Of a stretch of 24,567 nt of DNA, positions 1-5,561 are shown piece by piece (the first letter of the stretch is position 1; every line of letters starts with the position of its first letter). Made by a program: the position numbers and the translations under genes. The DNA is from Acidimicrobiaceae bacterium (GTDB taxonomy: Bacteria; Actinomycetota; Acidimicrobiia; Acidimicrobiales; Palsa-688), in the NCBI GenBank assembly GCA_030838025.1, contig JAUTXM010000224.1, forward strand, positions 1 to 24,567, in the 5' to 3' direction. The notes below the pieces were generated by a model. The model ran no database searches. It saw only the letters and a list, made by a program, of their open reading frames with translations, and was not told the origin of the DNA.

Positions 1-1
1 C

Positions 2-1174
2 CGCGAAGAGAACGCCATCGCGGCGCTGGAGGTCATGAGCCGCTTTGCCGTCGACCCCCGCTGGCTCGTCTACCTGCCGCCAACCATGTCGCCAACGGCC
101 ACGACCGACCGGGAAGGGATGCTCGAGTACCCGGCCGAGGCGTTCGCCGCATTCCGCCGCGATGGAGTCGCGCGTGTCGTGTGCGAGGAGAAGCACATGG
201 GATCGCGGGCGGTCATAGTCGTGTGCCGCGACGCGGAAGCCGCCGCGCGCCGCTTCGGCGTGACCGGGTCCGTGGCGGCTGGCGCGATCGTCACTCGCAC
301 CGGCCGAGCGTTCTTCACTGACCAAACGACAGAGGTCCAACTTCTGGACCGAGTTCGTGACGGCATCACGACGATCGGCCTCTGGGAGGCCCTTGCTACC
401 GACTGGCTCGTCCTCGACACGGAGCTGCTCCCCTGGTCAGCAAAGGCGGAGGAGCTCCTCCGCCGGCAATACGCTTCGGTGGGCGCTGCCGCCACCGCCA
501 CGCTCAAGGCCGAGGTCGGCATCCTCGAGGCCGCAGCCGGCCGCGGCGCCGACGTCGACGCCCTTCTGTCCCGCACGGCCGAGCGTCATGTCATGGCCGG
601 CCGGTTCGTCGACGCCTACCGCCACTACTGCTGGCCGGTCGAGTCGATCGACGATCTTCGCATCGCCCCCTTCCAGGTGCTCGCGGGCGAGGGCAAGGTC
701 CACGCCTTGACCGACCACCTGTGGCATCTGGAGGTCCTCGACCGCCTCGCAAAGGTCGACCCGACCACCTTCCGGACTACGGCCACCACAACCGTCGAAC
801 TCAACGACGCGCAATCCGAGGAAGCTGCTACCGCCTGGTGGGAGGAGCTCACTGGCCGCGGGGGCGAAGGCATGGTGGTCAAACCCGTCGACGTGGTTCA
901 TCGTGGCCCCAAAGGGCTCACGCAGCCGGGCATCAAGTGTCGGGGACCCGAGTACCTCCGCATCATTTACGGCCTCGAATACACCGCCGAGGCCAACCTG
1001 TCGCGCCTTCGCTCGCGTGGGCTTGGGCACAAGCGTTCCCTCGCTCTGCGCGAGTTCGCGCTCGGCATCGAAGCGCTCGAACGTTTCGTCGCCGGTGAGC
1101 CGCTCTACCGGGTGCACGAGTGCGTGTTTGGCGTGCTCGCGCTCGAAAGCGAACCGGTAGACCCGAGGCTCTGA
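2..1174 (+). CDS. pnkp: Polynucleotide kinase-phosphatase Pnkp, C-terminal RNA ligase module (5' partial)
   Basis: This is the ligase end of bacterial Pnkp, which with Hen1 repairs broken RNA: the kinase and phosphatase modules heal the ends and the ligase seals them. The frame is open from base 2, so the ATG at 35 is internal and the kinase-phosphatase part lies left of the window. The adenylation motif EEKHMGSR has its nucleotidyl lysine at codon 191-193. Motif IV (GEGMVVKP) and motif V (PGIKCRG) lie near the last third. About 390 residues are visible, close to the size of the ligase module in Clostridium thermocellum Pnkp. Domain family and activity are known from that family; no Hen1 gene is visible here. 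It is followed by Y RNA-like elements, Ro and a nucleotidyltransferase, an RNA-repair neighbourhood. The last codons and stop are duplicated near 3658-3683. Confidence 0.9.
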   Translation, partial: REENAIAALEVMSRFAVDPRWLVYLPPTMSPTATTDREGMLEYPAEAFAAFRRDGVARVVCEEKHMGSRAVIVVCRDAEAAARRFGVTGSVAAGAIVTRTGRAFFTDQTTEVQLLDRVRDGITTIGLWEALATDWLVLDTELLPWSAKAEELLRRQYASVGAAATATLKAEVGILEAAAGRGADVDALLSRTAERHVMAGRFVDAYRHYCWPVESIDDLRIAPFQVLAGEGKVHALTDHLWHLEVLDRLAKVDPTTFRTTATTTVELNDAQSEEAATAWWEELTGRGGEGMVVKPVDVVHRGPKGLTQPGIKCRGPEYLRIIYGLEYTAEANLSRLRSRGLGHKRSLALREFALGIEALERFVAGEPLYRVHECVFGVLALESEPVDPRL

Positions 1175-1202
1175 CCAAGATGCTCGAGGTACCCCAGCTG
1201 CC
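1148..1202 (+). repeat. Direct repeat copy 1 (pnkp end plus rlaP start)
   Basis: The 15-mer CCCGAGGCTCTGACC at 1162-1176 is identical to 3671-3685. Downstream, the 23 nt from ATG 1180 match the first 23 nt of the nucleotidyltransferase gene at 3688 at 20 positions. Upstream similarity extends to about 1148. The two copies flank the Y RNA-Ro cassette. Confidence 0.8.
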
Positions 1203-1215
1203 CAGCTCCCACCCG
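1180..1215 (+). pseudogene. 5' stub of an rlaP-like nucleotidyltransferase gene
   Basis: The codons from ATG 1180 read MLEVPQLPSS, matching the MLEIPPLPES start of the intact gene at 3688. The match fails after about 12 codons and no nucleotidyltransferase motif follows. I read it as the remnant of rlaP in its ancestral place directly after pnkp, disconnected when the Y RNA-Ro block arrived. A 5'-end duplication during recombination would look the same. Confidence 0.6.
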
Positions 1216-1295
1216 TGCGCTCGGCATACGGCACCGATTCTCATATGTGACCCCCGACTCCAAATAATCCCGATCTCGGCTCGGGTGTTTCGAGG

Positions 1296-1301
1296 TAGAG
1301 T
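1296..1301 (+). promoter_or_regulatory. Candidate -10 box (TAGAGT) for the first Y RNA
   Basis: TAGAGT fits the actinobacterial TANNNT -10 pattern and ends 7 nt before the 9-bp terminal stem of the first Y RNA. The same geometry is seen at 1602-1607 before the second copy. No convincing -35 hexamer is seen. Confidence 0.5.
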
Positions 1302-1308
1302 CGAGGAC

Positions 1309-1429
1309 GTTGCGGGCCGGCGTGTTCGGTTACCACTCGTAATGGGCAGGTCGAGGGTTCGAGTCCCTCCCGCGTGAAGCGGTAGCTCAGTGGCAGAGCA
1401 GCTTTCCGGGCGCATCTCTCGCCCGCAAC
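1309..1429 (+). ncRNA. yrlA: YrlA-type Y RNA, copy 1 (permuted tRNA-like core)
   Basis: The ends form a perfect 9-bp stem: GTTGCGGGC at 1309-1317 with GCCCGCAAC at 1421-1429. Inside, GTGTTCGG (1322-1329) can pair with CCGGGCGC (1406-1413) using G-U pairs. The core is a tRNA elbow in permuted order: T-arm stem GAGGG/CCCTC around loop TTCGAGT (1353-1369), acceptor-like hairpin CCGC-GTGAA-GCGG (1370-1382), then D-arm GCTC/GAGC with a GG-containing loop (1385-1399). The anticodon arm is replaced by the terminal stem. This is the known layout of YrlA RNAs, which bind Ro (Rsr) by the terminal helix and carry a tRNA mimic that gates access or recruits other enzymes. The rsr gene is directly downstream. 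Exact ends are inferred from the stem. Confidence 0.85.
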
Positions 1430-1450
1430 AAACCCCACGCGGTGCCGTCA

Positions 1451-1557
1451 GATCGGGCCAGCGACCATCGGTTCTCAGCAGGCCCTTTCGGAGCTGCGGT
1501 TCGAATCCGCCCCGGTCGGCTTGACCGATCGGCTCCGATGTCACATCTCGCCCGACC
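1451..1557 (+). ncRNA. Second Y RNA-like element, unit 1 (diverged; T-arm without D-arm)
   Basis: The terminal stem GATCGGGC (1451-1458) pairs with GCCCGACC (1550-1557) with one A-C mismatch. The 3' strand shares the ACATCTCGCCCG block of the YrlA copies. An inner stem CATCGG (1466-1471)/CCGATG (1535-1540) follows an internal loop. A T-arm-like hairpin GCGG-TTCGAAT-shaped loop-CCGC (1496-1510) and a hairpin CGGTC/GACCG (1513-1527) are present, but no D-arm. It starts 21 nt after the first YrlA and has no promoter of its own, so it is probably co-transcribed with it. It may be a decayed copy or a separate Y RNA class. Confidence 0.55.
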
Positions 1558-1601
1558 TCCGCACTTCGAAAATCCGTGGGCACGCCGTTCCCGGCGACAT
1601 C

Positions 1602-1607
1602 TAGACT
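1602..1607 (+). promoter_or_regulatory. Candidate -10 box (TAGACT) for the second Y RNA
   Basis: TAGACT fits TANNNT and lies 6 nt before the terminal stem of YrlA copy 2, mirroring 1296-1301. No clear -35 is visible. Confidence 0.5.
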
Positions 1608-1613
1608 GGTCCT

Positions 1614-1735
1614 GTTGCGGGCCGGCGTGTCCCGGTTATCGGATCGGGAGGTAGAGGGTTCGAGACCCTCCCGCTTCGGCGGTAGCTCATCTGGCAGAGC
1701 GCCCGACATCCCGAGGCCAACATCTCGCCCGCAAC
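1614..1735 (+). ncRNA. yrlA: YrlA-type Y RNA, copy 2 (acceptor closed by a UUCG tetraloop)
   Basis: It has the same 9-bp terminal stem as copy 1: GTTGCGGGC (1614-1622) with GCCCGCAAC (1727-1735). The T-arm is GAGGG-TTCGAGA-CCCTC (1654-1670). The acceptor equivalent CCGC-TTCG-GCGG (1671-1682) is sealed by a C(UUCG)G tetraloop, so this RNA cannot have free tRNA ends here. The D-arm is GCTC-ATCTGGCA-GAGC (1685-1700), its loop holding the GG that would dock into the T-loop. The parts between core and terminal stem differ from copy 1, while the stems and T/D arms are kept, which suggests selection on structure. It lies upstream of the Ro gene; ends are inferred from the stem. Confidence 0.85.
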
Positions 1736-1756
1736 TAAAAACTGATGCTCGTAAGC

Positions 1757-1872
1757 GGATCGGGCCGATGAGGTCCGTTCATCCTCCACCCAGCCGAGCA
1801 GACGGGAGTCTGCAGCGGACACCGGTCCTCGGAACGGGCCGCCGGCGACGGGCTTCCGACCTCGCCCGACCC
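1757..1872 (+). ncRNA. Second Y RNA-like element, unit 2 (no tRNA mimic), next to the Ro start codon
   Basis: GGATCGGGC (1757-1765) pairs with GCCCGACCC (1864-1872), one mismatch, like the terminal stem of the 1451-1557 element. GAGGTC (1770-1775) pairs with GACCTC (1858-1863). Alternatively CCGTTC (1775-1780) can pair with GAACGG (1832-1837), the two stems sharing one base. Inside is a hairpin GCAGAC-GGGA-GTCTGC (1798-1813). No T- or D-loop is seen. It begins 21 nt after YrlA copy 2 and ends 32 nt before the ATG of the Ro gene, so it may be a canonical Y RNA, a structured leader of the Ro mRNA, or both. Confidence 0.4.
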
Positions 1873-1904
1873 GCCCACGAGAAGCAACAGAACCGAGATC
1901 GCCG

Positions 1905-3563
1905 ATGCCTAGCAACCCTCTCCGCCGCTTCTCCACCCGTTTGACGGCCCAGACTGACCCAATTCCGGGTTCCCACCAGGAGGCCAACTCCGCCGGCGGG
2001 TACGCCTGGGCGGTCGATGACTGGACCCGTTTGCGCCGCTTCCTCATCCTCGGAGTCGACGGCGGCTCCTACTACGCGACAGAGCGCACGCTCGTGAAGG
2101 AGAACGCCGAAACCGTGCTGCGGTGCATCGCGGTAGACGGCGCGCGGACCGTGGCGGAGATCGTCGCTGTGTCCGAGGCAGGCCGGAACCCGAAACAACA
2201 GCCAGTCGTCTTCGCCCTCGCCGCGTGCTGCGCCAGCGACGACGCTGAGGTCCGACGGCTCGCCCTCGACGCGCTCCCTCTCGTGTGCCGGACCGGCACG
2301 CAGCTGTTCCTTTTCGCCGGATTCGTCGAACAGTTCCGAGGATGGGGTCGGGGCCTACGGCGTGCTGTAGCCCAGTGGTACACCCATCGCGATCCCGACG
2401 CTCTCGCCTACCAGCTACTCAAGTACCAGCAACGCGAAGGGTGGTCGCACCGCGACCTCTTACGCCTGAGCAAGCCCGCCCCGGAGCGTGATGGCCCAAC
2501 TGATCTGGCCTTGCGCTGGGCCGTAGGCAAGCTCGACGACGACTCGCCGGAGGGGACACCGCGTTTACTGCGCGCGCACCGGTTGGCACAGGCCGCGACG
2601 TCGCCGACCGAGACGGCCAGGCTGATCGAAGCCGAACGGCTGCCTTGGGAGGCTGTGCCAGCCGACCACCTCGCTTCGCCAGAGGTGTGGAACGCGCTCC
2701 TGCCAGGTCTCCCCTTTGGCGCGCTGGTGCGAAACCTCGCACGGATGACCAGCAACGGCACTCTCGTTCCGGGCAACGGCGCCGTCGACGCCGTCGTCCG
2801 CCGCCTCGGCGACGGGGAGCAGCTTCGCCGCGCTCGCCTACATCCGATACAGGTCCTCTCGGCTCTGCTCACCTACCGGGCCGGTCAAGGCGCTCGTGGC
2901 AAGCTCACGTGGGATCCGATCACGGCTGTTATCGACGCGCTCGACCGCGCCTTCTACGACTCGTTCTCCGTCGTTGAGCCCGCCGGCACCCGTCATCTGC
3001 TCGCCCTCGACGTCTCCGGATCAATGGGGGCGGGCACCGTCGCCGGTGTCCCCGGGCTCAGCCCTCGAGTCGCTTCGGCGGCGATGGCCGCACTTGCCCT
3101 TGCGACCGAACCAAAGGTCGAGACGGTCGCCTTCACCAGCGCAGGACGGGGGGCATGGCAATCCCCGTCGAAGAACAAGCGGTTCAAGGTCGTTGACGGC
3201 ATCGCACCACTCGGCCTCTCCTCGCGTCAGCGCCTGGACGACATCGTCAAGACTGTCAGTGGCTTGCCCTTCGGCGGGACAGACTGCGCCCTGCCGATGC
3301 TCTATGCGCTCGATCGCAACATCGATATCGACACGTTCGTCATCTACACCGACTCCGAGACCTGGGCGGGCGACATCCATCCCTCGCAAGCGCTGCGCCG
3401 CTACCGCGAGCGCACCGGCATCGCGGCGCGACTCATCGTCGTCGGCATGGTCTCGAACGGCTTTTCGATCGCCGATCCCAACGACCCCGGCATGCTCGAT
3501 GTCGTCGGCTTTGACACCGCTGCCCCGCAGGTCATGGCCGACTTCGCAGCCGGTCGCGTGTGA
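1905..3563 (+). CDS. rsr: Ro60 orthologue Rsr (TROVE and vWA domains)
   Basis: This 552-residue protein is the bacterial Ro60 orthologue, a ring-shaped RNA-binding protein that holds Y RNA and takes part in RNA quality control and decay. The opening RRFSTR, AGGYAWAVDDWTRLRRFLI and the helical-repeat region to about residue 365 are the TROVE domain. A vWA domain follows, with the MIDAS motif in LDVSGSMGAG near residue 370, a threonine in FGGTDCALPM and the acidic YTDSE segment. Its length is normal for the family. The ATG at 1905 precedes this conserved N-terminus directly; the Shine-Dalgarno is weak. Upstream lie four Y RNA-like elements and the Pnkp ligase; downstream is an RlaP-like nucleotidyltransferase. 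It probably forms a ribonucleoprotein with the Y RNAs encoded next to it. Confidence 0.92.
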   Translation: MPSNPLRRFSTRLTAQTDPIPGSHQEANSAGGYAWAVDDWTRLRRFLILGVDGGSYYATERTLVKENAETVLRCIAVDGARTVAEIVAVSEAGRNPKQQPVVFALAACCASDDAEVRRLALDALPLVCRTGTQLFLFAGFVEQFRGWGRGLRRAVAQWYTHRDPDALAYQLLKYQQREGWSHRDLLRLSKPAPERDGPTDLALRWAVGKLDDDSPEGTPRLLRAHRLAQAATSPTETARLIEAERLPWEAVPADHLASPEVWNALLPGLPFGALVRNLARMTSNGTLVPGNGAVDAVVRRLGDGEQLRRARLHPIQVLSALLTYRAGQGARGKLTWDPITAVIDALDRAFYDSFSVVEPAGTRHLLALDVSGSMGAGTVAGVPGLSPRVASAAMAALALATEPKVETVAFTSAGRGAWQSPSKNKRFKVVDGIAPLGLSSRQRLDDIVKTVSGLPFGGTDCALPMLYALDRNIDIDTFVIYTDSETWAGDIHPSQALRRYRERTGIAARLIVVGMVSNGFSIADPNDPGMLDVVGFDTAAPQVMADFAAGRV

Positions 3564-3657
3564 CTCGTCGGAAAGCCCAAGCGTGACCTTGTGACCTCCG
3601 GAAGGGCAACGTCGCTCGGCTGTCGGCCAAGACCCACCGTCGCTCTCATGAACAGAC

Positions 3658-3710
3658 AGCGACCGATCGTCCCGAGGCTCTGACCTGATGCTCGAGATAC
3701 CGCCGCTGCC
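3658..3710 (+). repeat. Direct repeat copy 2 (ghost of pnkp end plus true rlaP start)
   Basis: The bases before ATG 3688 still read ...PRL-stop in frame, as at the end of pnkp (VDPRL-stop), and include the 15-mer CCCGAGGCTCTGACC. This copy precedes the intact nucleotidyltransferase gene. The remaining gap 3564-3657 shows nothing else that I recognise. Confidence 0.8.
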
Positions 3711-4458
3711 AGAGTCCACCATCCTCCTTGTGGAAGTCGGCTCGACCGCCCACGGCACCGGTATCCCCGGCGGCGAGGACAACGACGAGATGGGTGTCAT
3801 GATTGAAGCGCCTCACGAGGTGCTCGGCCTCGGCGAGCGCGGCTTCACAACGGTGATGCAGCGCACTCAACCCGAGGGCTCCCGGTCCGGGCCAGGCGAC
3901 ACCGACCGCACCCTGCACTCCCTTCGCCGCTTCTTGCGGCTTGCGGCCAGCGGCAACCCCTCGATATTGATGTCGTTCTGGGCGCCCGTCCTGTATTCCA
4001 CCAACGAGGGACAGGAGCTCCGAGACCTCGCGGGCGCCTTCATCGGCCGCCACGTTGTGCCCCGGTACCGCGGCTATATGCAATCCCAGGCCATGCGGCT
4101 ACTTGGCACGCGGGGCGGAGGCCACGGTCGCCGAGGCGGCGGGCAACGTGAGGAGCTCATCGCCGCACACGGCTACGACACCAAGTACGCGATGCACTGC
4201 GCCCGGCTCGGTTTCCAGTGCATCGAGCTGCTGACCAGCGGAGAGCTCCAGCTCCCGATCCAAGGCGAGGCGGCGGACTGGCTACGCGCCGTCCGGCGAG
4301 GCGACGTCGCCTTCGACGAGTGGTGGAACCGCTGCCTCGACCTCGACGGGCAGCTCGAAAAGTTGGCGGCCGACGAGTCGTACGCAGCGGGCCCAGACCG
4401 GAACCGCATCGAGGCCTGGTCGGTCACGACTCATCTCAACGCCTGGCGAACCCAGTAG
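3688..4458 (+). CDS. RlaP-type DNA polymerase beta superfamily nucleotidyltransferase
   Basis: This 256-residue protein has the nucleotidyltransferase signature at residues 18-37: VGSTAHGT, then the acidic pair D31-x-D33 in GEDNDEMGV. These would bind metal and NTP. The C-terminal part (about 145-250) is helical and includes YDTKYAMHCARLGFQCIELL, which is typical of the PF10127/RlaP-like family. RlaP proteins are linked by gene neighbourhood to RNA ligases (RNA-ligase-associated Pol-beta), and a role in modifying RNA ends during repair has been proposed; the exact reaction is not established. The ATG at 3688 is supported by the duplicated start at 1180. Being next to Pnkp ligase, Y RNAs and Ro, it is probably part of the same repair set. 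Confidence 0.8.
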   Translation: MLEIPPLPESTILLVEVGSTAHGTGIPGGEDNDEMGVMIEAPHEVLGLGERGFTTVMQRTQPEGSRSGPGDTDRTLHSLRRFLRLAASGNPSILMSFWAPVLYSTNEGQELRDLAGAFIGRHVVPRYRGYMQSQAMRLLGTRGGGHGRRGGGQREELIAAHGYDTKYAMHCARLGFQCIELLTSGELQLPIQGEAADWLRAVRRGDVAFDEWWNRCLDLDGQLEKLAADESYAAGPDRNRIEAWSVTTHLNAWRTQ

Positions 4459-4488
4459 AGGTCGGCAGCACGCGGGCGCCCGTGCCAT

Positions 4489-4519
4489 ACCCGTGCCACA
4501 CGCTGTGGCACGAACGGGT
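4489..4519 (+). terminator. Strong hairpin after the RNA-repair genes, possible terminator
   Basis: GTGCCACA (4493-4500) pairs perfectly with TGTGGCAC (4504-4511) around a CGC loop, and outer ACCC/GGGT pairs extend it past a GAAC bulge. It starts 30 nt after the nucleotidyltransferase stop and has no U-tract. It could be a U-less terminator or a recombination-associated hairpin beside the tRNA. Confidence 0.4.
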
Positions 4520-4594
4520 CTCCAACGGTCACGAGCGGTAACCCCCGATCGGAGCGGAAATGGCCTCCGCCCCGCGGGTTTACCCGTTCCTGGC

Positions 4595-4670
4595 TGGTGG
4601 GCGCTGAGGGACTTGAACCCCCGGCATCTGCCTTGTAAGGGCAGCGCTCTACCAACTGAGCTAAGCGCCC
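4595..4670 (-). tRNA. tRNA-Val (anticodon UAC)
   Basis: The minus strand folds into a complete 76-nt tRNA. The acceptor stem is GGGCGCT/AGCGCCC, the D-arm has AGCTCAGTTGGTAGAGC, and the anticodon loop CTTACAA lies between CTGCC and GGCAG, giving anticodon TAC (valine). The T-arm is GGGGG-TTCAAGT-CCCTC with one G-T pair, and the discriminator A is followed by an encoded CCA. Its 3' end faces the RNA-repair island on the left, which is the usual orientation for an element integrated at a tRNA 3' end. Confidence 0.95.
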
Positions 4671-4680
4671 GGGTTGGTCC

Positions 4681-4686
4681 ATGCTA
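4681..4686 (-). promoter_or_regulatory. Candidate -10 box (TAGCAT) for tRNA-Val
   Basis: TAGCAT on the minus strand fits TANNNT and lies 10 nt upstream of the mature tRNA 5' end, allowing a short leader. The -35 is not clear. Confidence 0.4.
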
Positions 4687-4782
4687 GTGACGCTCGATCA
4701 TCTTCCGACCTGACCTCCATCGCAACCCCCACCGTATTGCCGGGCGAGAGCCGCGCCACGGTCGGACCGCACCGGCAGCGGA

Positions 4783-4801
4783 GGGACCGCCGCCCGGTCC
4801 C
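4783..4801 (-). terminator. GC-rich hairpin downstream of whiB7, possible terminator
   Basis: GGGACCG and CGGTCCC form a perfect 7-bp stem with a 5-nt loop, about 40 nt after the whiB7 stop codon. There is no U-tract, so termination is only a possibility. Confidence 0.3.
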
Positions 4802-4842
4802 GCCGGCGGCGGAACTCGGGCGGCATTTCCCCAACTGCTCTT

Positions 4843-5160
4843 CTAAGCGCTCAGCTCGATCTCGGGCCGAACCTTCGGGGGACGGCCCCGCTTGCGCTTC
4901 TGGGCCAAGATGCGGCCGTTCAGGAACAGCTGGCCGCCCCACACACCCCACGGCTCGCGCCGCTCGAGGGCGCCGTCGAGGCAGGCGTCGATGAGCGGGC
5001 ACAGTTCGCAGATGGCCTTGGCCCGGGCGATGTCGTCGATCTGCTCGGAGAAGAAGAGCGCGGTCATGCTCCCCGCCCCGTCACGGCAGCGAGCGTCGGC
5101 CCACGACACATCGAGACCGGCCTGGTTGATCAGCTCGTTGAGTACCTGGTTGCCGAACAT
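4843..5160 (-). CDS. whiB7: WhiB7-like iron-sulfur transcription factor
   Basis: This 105-residue Wbl protein would bind a 4Fe-4S cluster and the primary sigma factor and activate intrinsic antibiotic and stress resistance genes. Four cysteines, C25, C51, C54 and C60, have the WhiB spacing, followed by the turn EPWGVWGG (69-76). The C-terminus KRKRGRPPK contains an RGRP AT-hook at 91-94, the hallmark of the WhiB7 branch. I chose ATG 5160 because AGAGGA lies about 10 nt upstream; a longer frame from TTG 5214 would begin at the U-tract of the terminator. The long leader contains a candidate uORF, an attenuator and an A/T-rich promoter, as known for whiB7/wblC. The function is assigned from family features. 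Confidence 0.85.
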   Translation of the reverse strand: MFGNQVLNELINQAGLDVSWADARCRDGAGSMTALFFSEQIDDIARAKAICELCPLIDACLDGALERREPWGVWGGQLFLNGRILAQKRKRGRPPKVRPEIELSA

Positions 5161-5212
5161 CTCCGCTCGTTCCTCTCTCGTCTCTCGTCTCTCGTCGTCC
5201 TCGAAGTCAGGC

Positions 5213-5246
5213 AAAACAAAAAGGCCACCGGGATCTCCCGGCGGCC
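5213..5246 (-). terminator. Intrinsic terminator in the whiB7 leader (putative attenuator)
   Basis: On the minus strand an 11-nt arm pair (one mismatch) with a 2-nt central linker, GGCCGCCGGGA/TCCCGGTGGCC, is followed by TTTTTGTTTT. It lies 53 nt upstream of the whiB7 ATG and 31 nt after the stop of a 59-codon ORF, with no other minus-strand gene upstream to terminate. This is the arrangement of the whiB7 transcription attenuator. An alternative small hairpin GGCC-CAGA-GGCC just upstream could compete with it. Confidence 0.7.
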
Positions 5247-5277
5247 TCTGGGCCTTTCTGAGGAACGGTGACTGGGT

Positions 5278-5457
5278 TTACACAGTCGACCCTTCCATCA
5301 GGCCCTTTGGCCGCACGGCGCCATTGCCGGTGTGTCGCACCTGCGCGGTGGCGGTGGCGCCAAACCCTGCCCACGGCGAAATGGTCCTGGGCATACGCGC
5401 GAGCGCGCCCGAGATACTGTCGCCCATGGGCTTTATGGCGTATTGACGCAGCTTCAT
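5278..5457 (-). CDS. Candidate whiB7 leader ORF (uORF), 59 codons
   Basis: An ATG at 5457 has a strong Shine-Dalgarno, GAGAGGAG, 7 nt upstream. The ORF opens with MKLRQYAIKPMGD and ends at TAA 5278, 31 nt before the terminator hairpin. No domain is recognisable. In mycobacteria and Streptomyces, ribosome stalling on a leader ORF upstream of whiB7/wblC relieves termination. The position, the ribosome site and the absence of another gene support that role here. Whether the product has a function as a peptide is unknown, and the overlapping frames mean coding is not proven. Confidence 0.5.
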   Translation of the reverse strand: MKLRQYAIKPMGDSISGALARMPRTISPWAGFGATATAQVRHTGNGAVRPKGLMEGSTV

Positions 5458-5508
5458 CCGGCACTCCTCTCGCGGTCGCATGTTCCCAGGGGCTTTCCCC
5501 GAGGCCTA

Positions 5509-5548
5509 CTTATCGGAGCAGATGGGGGCAAACTCGTCAAGTTATTTT
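5509..5548 (-). promoter_or_regulatory. whiB7 promoter with A/T tract at the -35 box
   Basis: On the minus strand AAAATAA (5548-5542) lies one base upstream of TTGACG (5540-5535), a good -35. WhiB7-dependent promoters, including its own, carry such an A/T-rich element just upstream of the -35, read by the AT-hook. The best -10-like hexamer, GATAAG (5514-5509), is 20 nt away, longer than usual, so the -10 is uncertain. Confidence 0.55.
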
Positions 5549-5561
5549 CGCGATATCCATC

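Noticed and set aside
1353..1399. Ordinary tRNA gene(s) on the plus strand
   Set aside because: The T-arm comes before the D-arm, there is no anticodon arm, and the outer parts form a 9-bp stem with each other. This is a Y RNA with a tRNA mimic, not a tRNA.
4489..4519. A proven attachment site for an integrated element
   Set aside because: No second copy or integrase is visible; only the tRNA position suggests it.
5207..5464. 85-codon minus-strand frame in the whiB7 leader
   Set aside because: It crosses the terminator hairpin and has no ribosome site, unlike the 59-codon frame at 5278-5457.
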